The position numbers were made by a program, and so were the translations under genes. From the NCBI RefSeq assembly GCF_013114625.1, contig NZ_VTXD01000002.1, forward strand, positions 62,001-126,000: a DNA stretch of 64,000 nucleotides, given 5' to 3'. The notes below the pieces were generated by a model. The model was not told the DNA's origin. It searched no databases and saw only the letters and a list, made by a program, of their open reading frames with translations. The DNA comes from Vibrio sp. 99-70-13A1. Its GTDB lineage: Bacteria; Pseudomonadota; Gammaproteobacteria; Enterobacterales; Vibrionaceae. This document shows positions 9,055 to 17,915 of this stretch, in pieces; the stretch's first letter is position 1; each line of letters begins with the position of its first letter.

Positions 9055-9381
9055 GATTACGATGAAGAATACTCGACGACTTACTCGATAGGCATTGGGG
9101 TCGAGTATGCTTATGAAGATTGGCTACTGTATAGCGAAGTAAGTGCTGATACGAGTCCTTTAAGTAGTATAAACCGAGACATCCTGCTTCCCCTCGACGC
9201 GCAATGGCGTATTGGCTTAGGAGCTGAACACAAGATCTATCAAGATCTATCCGCTGGGTTAAGTTATCAGTATCAGGATCTTGGGAATGGTGAGATTAAC
9301 GCCGGTTCTGAATTATTCCAGCCTAATGGTAACTTCACCACTAATAGAGTTCATTTTATTACTCTTTCACTCCGTTATTGA
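9037..9381 (+). pseudogene. 3' remnant of an OmpP1/FadL-type outer-membrane protein
   Basis: The frame codes for the last about 110 residues of a beta-barrel: alternating strands such as YSIGIGVEYAYEDWLLYSEV and a terminal LSLRY with final aromatic, the usual outer-membrane targeting end. FadL-type proteins have about 400 residues, so three quarters are missing. The intact FadL-like gene at 31.3 kb sits beside DUF1254 genes, so the same gene association existed here before the deletion. Confidence 0.75.
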
Positions 9382-9637
9382 TAACACCTCTACTTACCTT
9401 CTACGTTAGATGTGCAACATAAAAACACTAACCCGGAATAAATATCCAACTTACAAACAAAAAAGCGAGCACTAAGCTCGCTTTCTATAATGTTAATTAT
9501 TGCTTAGGTTACAGATTTTCTACTGGCTGTTGAACAATCACGAATTCTTCGTTGGTTGGCAACCTATTAGTATTGTAATCAATCTGAGCTTCCTTTCTTC
9601 CAGCGTAGAACACAGAGCAAAAGAGCGTAATTTGAAC
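9382..9637. other. Intergenic region with a terminator and a minus-strand gene end
   Basis: Contains the hairpin AAAGCGAGC-actaa-GCTCGCTTT at 9462–9484 followed by T-rich sequence, and next to it (about 9507–9637, minus strand) an open stretch ending in the peptide NEEFVIVQQPVENL and a TAA. The end of this peptide recurs at 16.5 kb. I read it as the 3' tail of a lost gene plus its terminator. Confidence 0.5.
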
Positions 9638-10450
9638 TCATTTAGACAGTTCAGCCGCGGTATCAACAAAAATTCCTTGAATGTCTTTTGCTTCACGCTC
9701 TGTTTGTCCGCCATGTTTTAAAAATGCAGAGATAATAGCGGCTGTTTTTTGCTCTTTTGCACGCTCTAAAAAGTAACGTAACTCTAGCTCTGCACCTGCG
9801 TCTTCATCTTTAATTGATGCTGCAATGATCTCTTTGTACATCACAATATCACGCACTTCTAATGTGCTAATCACACCTAAAGTCATCGCTAAAAAGTTAT
9901 CCATTTCCGCTTTAGGTACAAATTGAGTAATGATATTTAAGTTCTCAGCTTGTTGTGCTGTAAAATCGTTACCCAATAACAAAGCTTGTAGTGCTTTGTT
10001 TTTGCCCATTCTTCTTGCGAATTGAACTGCGCCCTGTCCACCAGTAGGAATATTTACGTGAATCTCTGGTTGAGCAAACGCTGCATTCTCGGTGCCGTAA
10101 GCAAGGTCACACGCCATAACAAACTCATTACCGCCCCCGCGAGCCACGCCATCAACCAAAGCAACAGACACTTGTTTCATTGCTTTGATGTTCATGATCA
10201 TGTGGTTGAACTCAATAGACGCTGCTTGACCACCTTGCGTACCGTTGATCACATTAAGATCAAGATGCGCTAAAAAAAAGGTTTCATGCAGTGATTTAAA
10301 CACCACAACTTTAGTTTCTCGGTCATCTTTTAAAGAAAGCACATATTCATTAATTTCGTTGATTAGATTAATGGTTAATACATTCACTGGTGGGTTGTTG
10401 ATAGCAACTGTTGCGATACCATTTTGATTAGTGATTGATAATGTTTTCAT
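9638..10450 (-). CDS. Enoyl-CoA hydratase/isomerase family protein
   Basis: A 270-residue crotonase-fold protein. The N-terminus has the conserved TVAINNPPVNVL; the oxyanion-hole segment is ALVDGVARGGGNEFVMACDLAYG (about residues 98–120, with the GGG turn); and the PEIHVNIPTGGQGAVQFARRMG stretch follows. Family members hydrate or isomerise acyl-CoA; the exact substrate is unknown. Its upstream region faces the divergent LysR gene, which is therefore its likely regulator. Confidence 0.85.
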   Translation of the reverse strand: MKTLSITNQNGIATVAINNPPVNVLTINLINEINEYVLSLKDDRETKVVVFKSLHETFFLAHLDLNVINGTQGGQAASIEFNHMIMNIKAMKQVSVALVDGVARGGGNEFVMACDLAYGTENAAFAQPEIHVNIPTGGQGAVQFARRMGKNKALQALLLGNDFTAQQAENLNIITQFVPKAEMDNFLAMTLGVISTLEVRDIVMYKEIIAASIKDEDAGAELELRYFLERAKEQKTAAIISAFLKHGGQTEREAKDIQGIFVDTAAELSK

Positions 10451-10628
10451 AATGTACTTCCTCTAAGTCGCCTATTGGCTAGTTAAATATAGTGATGTTG
10501 AGAGGGTGTCCTCTCCGTCAGTGAGATAACTATAAGCAATCTATTAGATGAGAAAAATACAGTTAATAGCATAATATTGATGCTAAAATTGCACCAATAC
10601 TGTTTTTATTTATTCTCATGAGGTTCAA

Positions 10629-11582
10629 ATGGATTTTTCTAATCGATTACTTTTATTGCTAGAAGTTACTGAACTTGGCTCTTTTACTAATGTTGCCGAG
10701 CAAAAGAATCTTGATCGCTCTGTTATCTCAAAGCAGATAAGTCGTTTAGAAAAAGAATTAGGGGTTCGCTTACTTAATCGCACCACGCGCTCATTATCAT
10801 TAACCGCGGCGGGTAATGAGATGGTGAACCAAGCAAAACTGTTACGTGACTTGCTTAATAACACCCACCGTTTAGCGCAAAACTACCATTCAGAGCCAAG
10901 AGGGATATTACGAATTACCAGTTCAATGATGTTTGGTCGACAGTACGTTCAAGATGCGATCTCGGTTTTTCAGAAGCAATATCCAGATGTAAAATGCGAG
11001 CTGAGATTAGAAGATAGAGTGGTGGATATTGTGCAAGAGGGCTTTGATATTGGCTTTCGTATTGGCAAACCAAAGAACTCCAATTTGATCTCTCGTAAGA
11101 TTGCCAGGAGCCGCTTACTTATTGTAGCTTCACCTGATTTCATTCAACAGCATGGGAAAATAGAGACTATTGAAAAGCTAGAATCTCTGCCAGCTACGAT
11201 TTATGCCGCGCCTGGATTGTTCATCAATAAATTCAATTATCTTGATGAGAAGAATATTGAACAGCAATTTCAACTTAATGCCGCTTATAAAGTGAATGAT
11301 GTTGAGATGGTAGTAAAAAGCGCGGTGGCGGGTAATACGCTCGCTGTGGTCACTGCTCAAATGATTGAGAATGAAATCATTAAAGGAAAGCTTATCCCGA
11401 TCATGACGCATTTAAACCTTGAAGATTTTGGAACTTTTTACGCCGTATACCCGCACCGAGATGCACCTATTAAAACCAAGTTGTTTATTGATGTTTTAAA
11501 ATCAATTATTGGAGGTGATACTCCTATTTGGGAGCAAAACATACCAAATTTTGAACAACTTTATTCCGAGAGAAGTGATTAA
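10629..11582 (+). CDS. LysR-family transcriptional regulator
   Basis: A 317-residue protein with an N-terminal winged HTH (SFTNVAEQKNLDRSVISKQISRLEKEL, residues about 18–43, then LLNRTTRSLSLTAAG) and a LysR substrate-binding domain typical of the LysR/LTTR subgroup that includes the DsdC/AaeR-like short-specificity proteins. It is divergent from the enoyl-CoA hydratase gene with 178 bases between, the usual LysR arrangement for control of the neighbour. Confidence 0.9.
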   Translation: MDFSNRLLLLLEVTELGSFTNVAEQKNLDRSVISKQISRLEKELGVRLLNRTTRSLSLTAAGNEMVNQAKLLRDLLNNTHRLAQNYHSEPRGILRITSSMMFGRQYVQDAISVFQKQYPDVKCELRLEDRVVDIVQEGFDIGFRIGKPKNSNLISRKIARSRLLIVASPDFIQQHGKIETIEKLESLPATIYAAPGLFINKFNYLDEKNIEQQFQLNAAYKVNDVEMVVKSAVAGNTLAVVTAQMIENEIIKGKLIPIMTHLNLEDFGTFYAVYPHRDAPIKTKLFIDVLKSIIGGDTPIWEQNIPNFEQLYSERSD

Positions 11583-11585
11583 CAA

Positions 11586-11648
11586 CTGAAATATCTGAAA
11601 TATCTGAAATATCTGAAATATCTGAAATATCTGAAATATCTGAAATAT
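11586..11648 (+). repeat. Seven perfect 9-bp tandem repeats (CTGAAATAT)
   Basis: The unit CTGAAATAT is repeated seven times without a mismatch immediately after the LysR stop codon (11580–11582). A perfect array of this kind is prone to slippage. It lies outside coding sequence, between the LysR gene and the end of the converging transporter gene. Confidence 0.97.
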
Positions 11649-11774
11649 ACAGTACTGACCCTAATAAGAGGTGTCACTTGCAATTAAATAGTTATCCAAC
11701 GAAGTAGTTATCTAACAAAGTAGCCATCCAACGCTTATTTCGTATTAGCTGTTCATAGTTCTAGGCGGTACCAG

Positions 11775-12965
11775 TTATTGAGTCGATGATGTGCCTTTTT
11801 CTCTTCCCTCACTAGCCTTACAATTGTGTAACCAGTAGCAAAGCAAACCTACACACAGCCCCCAGAAAGCACTGCCTATACCCAGTAAATTGACACCTGA
11901 GGCTGTGACTAGAAATGTAAACAGTGCAGGCTCTCGGCATTGGCTGTCTGCCATGGATACCGCTAAACAGTTCATTAGGGTAGGCATCACCGCAAGACCT
12001 GCAATAGCAATAACAACCGCCTCAGGAACCGAACTAAATAAAGAAACAAATGACATCCCCATCACCCCTGCTAAAAGGTAAAACACACCCATAAAAATTC
12101 CTGCTATGTAGCGTGTCTTCGGGTTTTCATCGGCATTTGGTCCCATACAAATTGCGCCAGTTATCGCCGCAAGGTTAAAAGCAAACCCGCCAAATGGTGC
12201 TAACAATAAACCTGTCACACCTGTCGTTGTAATAATTTTGGACGAATCGGCTTGGTAGCCATTCGCTTTCAAGACAGCAAATCCCGGTAAATTCTGAGAA
12301 GCCATAGTAACGATAAACAACGGTATTCCAACGCTGACCAACGCGAGAAGGTCGAAGTCTGGAGCGATGAATACAGGAACAGTTAAGCCCATCGTTACTT
12401 CACTTACATCTAGCTTTCCCATCCCGATACACATTATTAAAGCGACGATGAAAATACTTGGGATCAATAAGTTTCCTAACCGAACCCTTGCCACCATATA
12501 GATTGCCAGCATTACAAAGATAATTTGCCCCTCTTCCGTGACCGATGTGAACAAGCCCAGACCAAATTGCAGTAAAATACCCGCTAACATTGCCGATGCT
12601 ATCGCTGTTGGTATCTGCTTGAGTACTTTTTCAAATATCCCGGCTAAACCGACCAACGTAATTAATAAAGAACTAAACAAAAACACAGCGACTGCCTGAT
12701 TCATTGTCAGCCCTTCAAGCGATGTAATTAACAATGCCGCACCAGGTGTGGACCACGCTGTAACGATAGGTTTCTTGTAGTGTAATGAAAGCAATATAGT
12801 GGTTACTCCCATACCAACCCCTAACGCCCAAAACCATGAAGCTACTTGCTCGTTGGTTGATCCAGCACTCATTGCAGCTTGAAAAATTATCGCTGCAGCA
12901 CTCGCATAGCCAATAAATACCGCAATAAAGCCTGTACTGATATGGGAAAGTTTTATCTTAGTCAT
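11775..12965 (-). CDS. Benzoate/H+ symporter family transporter (BenE-like)
   Basis: A 396-residue protein with about 12 hydrophobic segments. It shows BenE-family blocks: an N-terminal GFIAVFIGYASAAAIIFQAA, TAWSTPGAALL at about residue 70, and the FGGFAFNLAAITGAICMGP segment near residue 255. BenE proteins import benzoate or related aromatic acids with protons. The divergent neighbour encodes an XRE-cupin regulator, and the shared 88-base intergenic space holds two palindromic operator candidates, so substrate-dependent control is likely. Confidence 0.85.
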   Translation of the reverse strand: MTKIKLSHISTGFIAVFIGYASAAAIIFQAAMSAGSTNEQVASWFWALGVGMGVTTILLSLHYKKPIVTAWSTPGAALLITSLEGLTMNQAVAVFLFSSLLITLVGLAGIFEKVLKQIPTAIASAMLAGILLQFGLGLFTSVTEEGQIIFVMLAIYMVARVRLGNLLIPSIFIVALIMCIGMGKLDVSEVTMGLTVPVFIAPDFDLLALVSVGIPLFIVTMASQNLPGFAVLKANGYQADSSKIITTTGVTGLLLAPFGGFAFNLAAITGAICMGPNADENPKTRYIAGIFMGVFYLLAGVMGMSFVSLFSSVPEAVVIAIAGLAVMPTLMNCLAVSMADSQCREPALFTFLVTASGVNLLGIGSAFWGLCVGLLCYWLHNCKASEGREKGTSSTQ

Positions 12966-12980
12966 GTTAATTTATTCCTA

Positions 12981-13033
12981 CGTGCGTTATAACGTCCATA
13001 CAACCAATCTAACGCACGTGCGCTATAACGCAC
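12981..13033. promoter_or_regulatory. Two palindromic operators between benE-like and xre-cupin genes
   Basis: Two copies of a GTGCGnTATAACGnnC element: 12982–12997 (GTGCGTTATAACGTCC) and 13018–13033 (GTGCGCTATAACGCAC), the second a near-perfect palindrome. A further half site AACGCAC lies at 13011–13017. Their position between divergent start codons fits autoregulation by the XRE-cupin protein. Confidence 0.7.
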
Positions 13034-13053
13034 AAGTTGTTTATTGAGAATAT

Positions 13054-13614
13054 ATGCACACAGAAATAAAAGTTAGTGATAACTTAAAACGACTTCGTAA
13101 AGAAAAAGGCTGGAGTTTAGATAAAGCAGCAAAAGCTACTGGGGTGAGTAAAGCTATGCTGGGTCAAATTGAGCGGGGAGAATCAAGCCCGACGGTAGCA
13201 AAGCTATGGCAAATCGCATCGGGGTTTGAAGTATCATTTTCTAGCTTTATCACAGCGACTTCTAACGATGAGCTCACCAGCCTTTTTAGAGATGCAAACG
13301 AACTAAGACGTGAAGAATACAACGTTGGGTTCTTCGTCAGCTTGTTGTTCCCTTTTGAGCAGGCACTGGGATTTGAGATATTTGAACTAACCCTCGCACC
13401 CAATTATCAGCACGAGTCTGAACCGCACAACATGGGCGTGACCGAACACATCCTCTGTATTTCTGGCGAAATGTCAGTATTGTTTGAGGAGGAGTGGCAC
13501 ACATTACGCGCAGGGCAAGCCGTACGCTTCAATGCCAACCAAATTCATGGCTACAAAAACACCGGCGGAGAAAATGCGGTGTTCCACAATGTTATCCATT
13601 ACCCTCAAAAGTAA
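13054..13614 (+). CDS. XRE-family regulator with C-terminal cupin domain
   Basis: A 186-residue protein. The HTH (LRKEKGWSLDKAAKATGVSK) is at residues about 13–33 and a beta-rich cupin domain follows from about residue 105 (VTEHILCISGEMSVLFEEEWHT, then LRAGQAVRFNANQIHGYKN). This is the usual architecture for small-molecule-responsive repressors. It is divergent from the BenE-like transporter, which it probably controls. Confidence 0.9.
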   Translation: MHTEIKVSDNLKRLRKEKGWSLDKAAKATGVSKAMLGQIERGESSPTVAKLWQIASGFEVSFSSFITATSNDELTSLFRDANELRREEYNVGFFVSLLFPFEQALGFEIFELTLAPNYQHESEPHNMGVTEHILCISGEMSVLFEEEWHTLRAGQAVRFNANQIHGYKNTGGENAVFHNVIHYPQK

Positions 13615-13674
13615 GTAATAGAGCCAAGTTTTGATTCTGATTTTATACGCTCGCCCTCCTACTCTCATATAGAA

Positions 13675-13697
13675 AAAGCGAGCACTAGGCTCGCTTT
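13675..13697. terminator. Rho-independent terminator
   Basis: AAAGCGAGC-actag-GCTCGCTTT followed by TCTAATAG. The stem has the same sequence as the hairpin at 9462–9484, with one difference in the loop. It serves the XRE-cupin gene. Confidence 0.75.
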
Positions 13698-13840
13698 CTA
13701 ATAGTGCTCATTATCGTTTGAATTACACTAGATCTAGCGACTTTGGATCGCCAAATTTCAACTAAAATTCCCCTCTAACATAACCCAAACCAGCAGAAGC
13801 TGATGCCAAAATAGGCTCTTATAACGTCAAGTCATCAACA

Positions 13841-14506
13841 TTAATTAACGGCTCTGGTTTTTAATTTCAATCTTCTAAATACAAACCAACCAATCCACAA
13901 GCTTGTTGTCAGCATGGCAGCTCCAATTAACGCAGGCTTAGGATCACTCAACGAGCTTATTGAGCCCGAATAAGCAGCGATTAAACAATAGGGTACCGTG
14001 CTCAAAAACCACGCAAACATAAATCGTGAGAAAGACATATTCGTCGCGCCGGCTAGGCAGGCGGTCACCTCAGGTAAAATAGGGATCGCTCGACTTAGGA
14101 GGATCATCCCTAATCCATTACTCTGAAATGCAGATTTAGCTTCATTGATCTTGTGCTCATCTTTAAGCAGTAACATCAACACCCTATCACCGTAACGTTT
14201 ACCCAAGCCATAGCCAGCAACCCCTGCCAAGCTCATTCCAATAATCGCAGATAATGCCCCAAGACTGCTCCCCAAAAAGAAGCCAGACAAAATCGTGACC
14301 GTGAGTGTTGGCATGGCAATCACGATATCGGCAAGCAATAACGCCACCGTAAGCCCACCAACATAGATAGGTGATAAGCCTTGCGCATACGTTAGCCAAG
14401 TTTCGATTTGTTCAACGCTTAAGACACCCATTACTTTTAATAATACAAAGGTGAGTGCAAATAACGCCGCTAAGATCAACATAGTTTTAATCAAGTGTTT
14501 CATCAC
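13841..14506 (-). CDS. TVP38/TMEM64 (DedA-superfamily) membrane protein
   Basis: A 221-residue membrane protein with about six hydrophobic segments and the family signature region FFLGSSLGALSAIIGMSLAG followed by GYGLGKRYG, and later LLSRAIPILPEVTACLAGATNMS (about residues 138–160). The family is linked to lipid scrambling and membrane homeostasis. It ends a run of three minus-strand genes (SDR, DUF2141, this), separated from DUF2141 by six bases. Confidence 0.85.
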   Translation of the reverse strand: MMKHLIKTMLILAALFALTFVLLKVMGVLSVEQIETWLTYAQGLSPIYVGGLTVALLLADIVIAMPTLTVTILSGFFLGSSLGALSAIIGMSLAGVAGYGLGKRYGDRVLMLLLKDEHKINEAKSAFQSNGLGMILLSRAIPILPEVTACLAGATNMSFSRFMFAWFLSTVPYCLIAAYSGSISSLSDPKPALIGAAMLTTSLWIGWFVFRRLKLKTRAVN

Positions 14507-14512
14507 TCTCTC

Positions 14513-14941
14513 CTAGGGATAGTGCATTTCAATAGTCAGTCCGCCTTTAAGATCGGCAACATTGAACTTAGAACGCTTATAAGTCGGAGGACCCGTTAAA
14601 GATACCTTCTGTTCATTGGAGAAACCTAGCCCTTCAGCAGGGTAGATCCCCGTCCAGTTCTTCGTCACTTGACCATTTTCATCCTCATCGTGCAGCACCT
14701 TAATCGCGATCTCCTGCAGTGTTACATCAAAGCGAAATGTCATAGTGTCACCCTGTGCCTTTTGCGTTTGCTGTTGAATAGCCAGATCATGCCGCTTAGG
14801 AAAACCCACATCAGAAAAGATGAACACCACAATATTGCCACCTCGTCTGTGTTCGATTCCCGATACCGTTATTTCGCTCGCTACTGTGCTTATCGACGTG
14901 ATCAACATTAATACTCCTGCACTGATTTGTTTCCAATTCAT
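14513..14941 (-). CDS. DUF2141 exported protein
   Basis: A 142-residue secreted protein: signal peptide MNWKQISAGVLMLITSIS up to about residue 22, then a beta-rich domain with VFIFSDVGFPK and VLHDEDENGQ(V)TKNW blocks characteristic of DUF2141. I placed the start at the ATG at 14941 because AAGGAGGTAG lies directly upstream; a frame 11 codons longer has no such site. Six bases separate it from the TVP38 gene. Function unknown. Confidence 0.85.
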   Translation of the reverse strand: MNWKQISAGVLMLITSISTVASEITVSGIEHRRGGNIVVFIFSDVGFPKRHDLAIQQQTQKAQGDTMTFRFDVTLQEIAIKVLHDEDENGQVTKNWTGIYPAEGLGFSNEQKVSLTGPPTYKRSKFNVADLKGGLTIEMHYP

Positions 14942-14989
14942 TACTACCTCCTTGCCGACTGTGTTCGACGGCATGAATAGGTCGACTTC

Positions 14990-15733
14990 TTACGCTGTTT
15001 TCATCAGCTTGGATGCCATGTTAGGGGACCATCGATTCAACCAGCGAAGCAGCCTGACTTTTCCTATATCATTATCTTGAATGCCTTTTTCCACACCATA
15101 AATCAGCTGGTCCACGGCTTCCTCAATCGTTATCTTGTTTGTTCCCCGCCCTTGCGTCATTTTTGTATCAACTAAAGGCATCAGCGCTTGCATCACATCA
15201 ATATTCGAGTCCTCCAGTTGATAACGTAATGAGATAGAAAAAGAGTTAAGAGCCGCTTTGGTCGCACAATAAACCGCAGAGGATGTTTTTGGCGCGAGCG
15301 CAAGACCCGAATTGATATTGAGGATGATACTTTTGCTTGCGTCACTATTAACAGAGTTGCCTAGCGCTGGCAGCAACAAATAGCAAAGGCTACATATTGA
15401 AGTGAAATTCGTGGTGATTTCCGACTGAATCGTATCGTAATTAAAATCATCACTGTTAAACGCAGCAGAGAATTGCACCGCTGCATTATTGATGAGGACA
15501 TCCACTTTGGGGAAATGCTTGAGTAGATCAGCAGCGACCCACTCCACTTCATTTGTATTGCTAAGATCCACTTTGTAGCCCTTAACGCCATAATCTTCTG
15601 ACAGTCGAGCAAGTTTTGATTCGTCTCGACCAAGCACAATCATTTCATTGGTTTCACTTAATCGCTTGACGATTTCAAGGCCGATACCAGAGGTACCTCC
15701 GGTAATAATAATGACTTGGTTTATTAACTTCAT
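14990..15733 (-). CDS. Short-chain dehydrogenase/reductase
   Basis: A 247-residue SDR: TGGTSGIGLEIV nucleotide-binding glycine motif at residues about 12–23, NNAA at about 85, a catalytic Ser region (INSGLAL) and YCATKAAL (YxxxK). The order and length match DltE-type SDRs. It is divergent from the Crp/Fnr-like gene (87 bases apart) and leads a three-gene operon with DUF2141 and TVP38; the regulator is likely its controller. Confidence 0.9.
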   Translation of the reverse strand: MKLINQVIIITGGTSGIGLEIVKRLSETNEMIVLGRDESKLARLSEDYGVKGYKVDLSNTNEVEWVAADLLKHFPKVDVLINNAAVQFSAAFNSDDFNYDTIQSEITTNFTSICSLCYLLLPALGNSVNSDASKSIILNINSGLALAPKTSSAVYCATKAALNSFSISLRYQLEDSNIDVMQALMPLVDTKMTQGRGTNKITIEEAVDQLIYGVEKGIQDNDIGKVRLLRWLNRWSPNMASKLMKTA

Positions 15734-15820
15734 TTGCTTCTCCCATTACGCGGTGTGCGTTAAGCTAGGAGTCAATTTAATGAATCAATCCGCATTGAGC
15801 GTTAACTTGGGTTAAAACGA

Positions 15821-16390
15821 ATGGAATTTTCGAAGTTTATTGAAAGTGAAGGACAGCAAGTTTCTAAAGATGTAGGCGAGCATGTTTTCATGCAGGGTGA
15901 CAGTGACGATTCTCTGTATTTAATCAAACAGGGAGTGGTGAAAGCGTACTATCTGACCTCTGATGGACAAGAGCGTGTAAAATCTTTTCTTACTGACCAT
16001 GATGTGATTGGCAGTATGTCGGCCGCCTATCAAAAACAAAAAGCAACCTTCGGTCTCATATGTTTAGAACCAACGCAGTTACTTAAATTCAGCTTCGAAC
16101 AGCTTTACCAGCAAAGTCAAAATAACCACCAGCTAGCACGAGAAGTTATCGATATTCTATTGGCATTTGCCATGAAGAAAGAAGCGCGGGAGCGTGAATT
16201 ATTGTGCCTCAGTGCAGAGCAAAGATATCAACAGCTGTTAGATAAATCTCCAGATCTGATGGCGAAAGTGACGCAAAATGATATCGCGCGGTACTTGGGG
16301 GTGACGCCTGTTGGTCTAAGCCGCATTAAACACCGTTTGATAGATGCGAGTATATCTAAGCCAGATTCACCTAAATCGGTAATCCGATAA
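15821..16390 (+). CDS. Crp/Fnr-family regulator
   Basis: A 189-residue protein: cyclic-nucleotide-binding-like beta barrel (GEHVFMQGDSDDSLYLIKQG, residues about 19–38), dimer helix, and a short C-terminal HTH (TQNDIARYLGVTPVGLSRIK). The ligand-binding RxxS cAMP motif is absent, so cAMP is unlikely as ligand. It faces the SDR operon. Confidence 0.88.
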   Translation: MEFSKFIESEGQQVSKDVGEHVFMQGDSDDSLYLIKQGVVKAYYLTSDGQERVKSFLTDHDVIGSMSAAYQKQKATFGLICLEPTQLLKFSFEQLYQQSQNNHQLAREVIDILLAFAMKKEARERELLCLSAEQRYQQLLDKSPDLMAKVTQNDIARYLGVTPVGLSRIKHRLIDASISKPDSPKSVIR

Positions 16391-16449
16391 CATTTGGAAT
16401 ATTCAGGAATTCACTAGATTAAACAATGCCCCCTAGCCTTAAAATAAAA

Positions 16450-16478
16450 AAGGTCTGACTCGATTTGAGTCAGACCTT
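16450..16478. terminator. Strong hairpin terminator
   Basis: AAGGTCTGACTC-gattt-GAGTCAGACCTT, a perfect 12-bp stem. It ends the Crp/Fnr-like gene and, read on the minus strand (followed by T-rich sequence), the gene remnant to its right. Confidence 0.8.
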
Positions 16479-16584
16479 CAATTGCATTTGCAGTGATTAC
16501 AGAAGCTCTACCGACTGCTGAGCAATCACGAACTCTTCGTTGGTTAGCAAGCTATTAGTATTGCACCTACTAACGCGGATTTGG

Positions 16585-16690
16585 ACAAAACCTTCTTAGA
16601 GTAATCACGTAAAATAGAAAAATGCGGATAACTTTTGGTATCGGAAAGCCGCTTAGTGAAATATCCAGTACTGCTGGTGCGGATCAGTTT
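16585..16690. repeat. Dispersed repeat, copy A
   Basis: About 105 bases closely matching copy B at about 24570–24680 (shared core includes CACGTAAAATAGAAAAATGC) and more weakly copy C at about 26440–26510. All three lie in gene-free regions. Most likely the remains of one transposable or repeated element; I could not name the family. Confidence 0.65.
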
Positions 16691-17144
16691 CTGAACACCC
16701 TACAGATTGTGTAATTTTCAACTTTTGAGCATACGATAGCTTGTCGGAGTTTAAGACCCTGCTAGCATTCAATCTTCTAGGATGACTGATAGCCACAGTC
16801 TTTCCCAGTGCATGACCCACAAGCAGTACAATTGCTCTGAGTATTAGGGGACCACTAGAAACTCAAGCATCACGCTCGAGCAATTAAAGGTCCCAGCGAT
16901 CACGCCGAGTTTTTTCTGTTTCTTGCAGGTAATGCATATTTCGGTGCAAATGCATCACTCATTCTGATTGATAAAGCGGCATCGCTACCGGTTAATCGCC
17001 AGCCATAACAATGATCACAAAACCAAAACTTAAGCCGCTAGGGCTCTCTAAATACCGTCTATATTTCTGCCGACTCACGGAATTTTGCCTATTTATCATG
17101 CACACTATATAAAGTGTCATTCATATTGCGTGGGAGTTGGACCA

Positions 17145-17513
17145 ATGTATCATCAACTGACTGAAGCCAAGCGTATACAGCTGTGGGCGCTGCGTAAAAG
17201 TGGAAAGAGCCAATCCGCGATCGCCAAGCAACTTGGTATTCACCGCTCGACGGTGGGGCGCGAACTCAATAGAAATTCCGGCCCATACGGTTACGAGCCC
17301 CTCTTAGCGCAACAGATGGCCGCCTATAGAAATAAATTTCACAAGCAGATTGTAGAAAGGCAATACGAGGAACTGGTCTTTGAGCTGGTTGAGCTTGGAT
17401 TAAGCAAACAAAACTGCAAGGAGTTTATCGTACACCATCATCCAGAATTAACTATTGAGCAGATCGATACACTCCTTGAGCAGCTCTATCACGATGCTTA
17501 CAGCGATATGTAG
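17145..17513 (+). CDS. IS30-like HTH protein, short form
   Basis: A 122-residue protein opening MYHQLTEAKRIQLWALRKSG and containing SQSAIAKQLGIHRSTVGREL, the classic IS30-family N-terminal HTH. IS30 transposases have about 320–380 residues with a DDE domain; here the frame ends after a helical, acidic C-terminal segment with no DDE residues. Either a truncated IS30 or a domesticated DNA-binding protein. No terminal inverted repeats are seen. I chose the ATG at 17145 over an upstream one because the IS30 homology starts there and a GTGGGAG site precedes it. Confidence 0.6.
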   Translation: MYHQLTEAKRIQLWALRKSGKSQSAIAKQLGIHRSTVGRELNRNSGPYGYEPLLAQQMAAYRNKFHKQIVERQYEELVFELVELGLSKQNCKEFIVHHHPELTIEQIDTLLEQLYHDAYSDM

Positions 17514-17915
17514 TATTATAGGAAACTTTCAAGTGTTTAGGCTCTCCTCTATCTCCTTTTTATTTTCTTCCATTAGAACGCTTCAATAGAGCGGGTTATG
17601 TTCATTTTTGTGATGGAAATCGCGTGTTGCACTTGCCCCAATAACCCGGTTTTCTTTTTATCTCAGATTGTTGCACTTGCCCTATTTTTTAGACTTAAAA
17701 AGAGGAAATCCATTATTTCAGTGTTGCACTTGCTAAAAAGGGATAGGTTTATCTTCGTGTTGCACTTGCCTGTAACCCCTGCGTGGAATTACCTCAAGCT
17801 ACTGAAATTAAAGAACAAAATAGAACCAGGCATTTTGAGAAAACGCACTTGCGAACCTCGAAACCACTGCATATATTAGTGTGGTCAACAGGGAAATACG
17901 CATAAGGAGCATCAA
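17514..17915. other. Gene-free leader of the dha-like operon with four direct repeats
   Basis: About 400 bases before the VOC-like gene. It holds four copies of GTTGCACTTGC(CC) at 17626–17638, 17670–17682, 17723–17733 and 17759–17770 and a partial CGCACTTGCG at about 17845. Intervals between starts are 44, 53 and 36 bases. The open frame that spans them looks spurious. An operator array for the operon is one reading. Confidence 0.6.

Larger units (their letters stand above)
16391..17144. other. Gene-free region with terminator, gene ends and a dispersed repeat
   Basis: About 750 bases. It begins with a perfect 12-bp terminator stem at 16450–16478. Then follow a minus-strand gene tail (16498–16566, peptide NTNSLLTNEEFVIAQQSVELL) resembling the one at 9.5 kb, copy A of a dispersed repeat (about 16585–16690), and a minus-strand stretch at about 16907–17045 coding FWFCDHCYGWRLTGSDAAL and ending in TGA, which looks like the C-terminus of a lost gene. 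It reads as a site of repeated insertion and deletion. Confidence 0.55.

Noticed and set aside
17626..17770. Four spaced repeats as a CRISPR array
   Set aside because: The unit is only 11–13 bases, intervals vary (44, 53, 36) and there is no hairpin or cas context nearby.
17598..17879. A 93-codon open frame as a gene
   Set aside because: Low-complexity translation, no ribosome site, and it spans the direct repeats.
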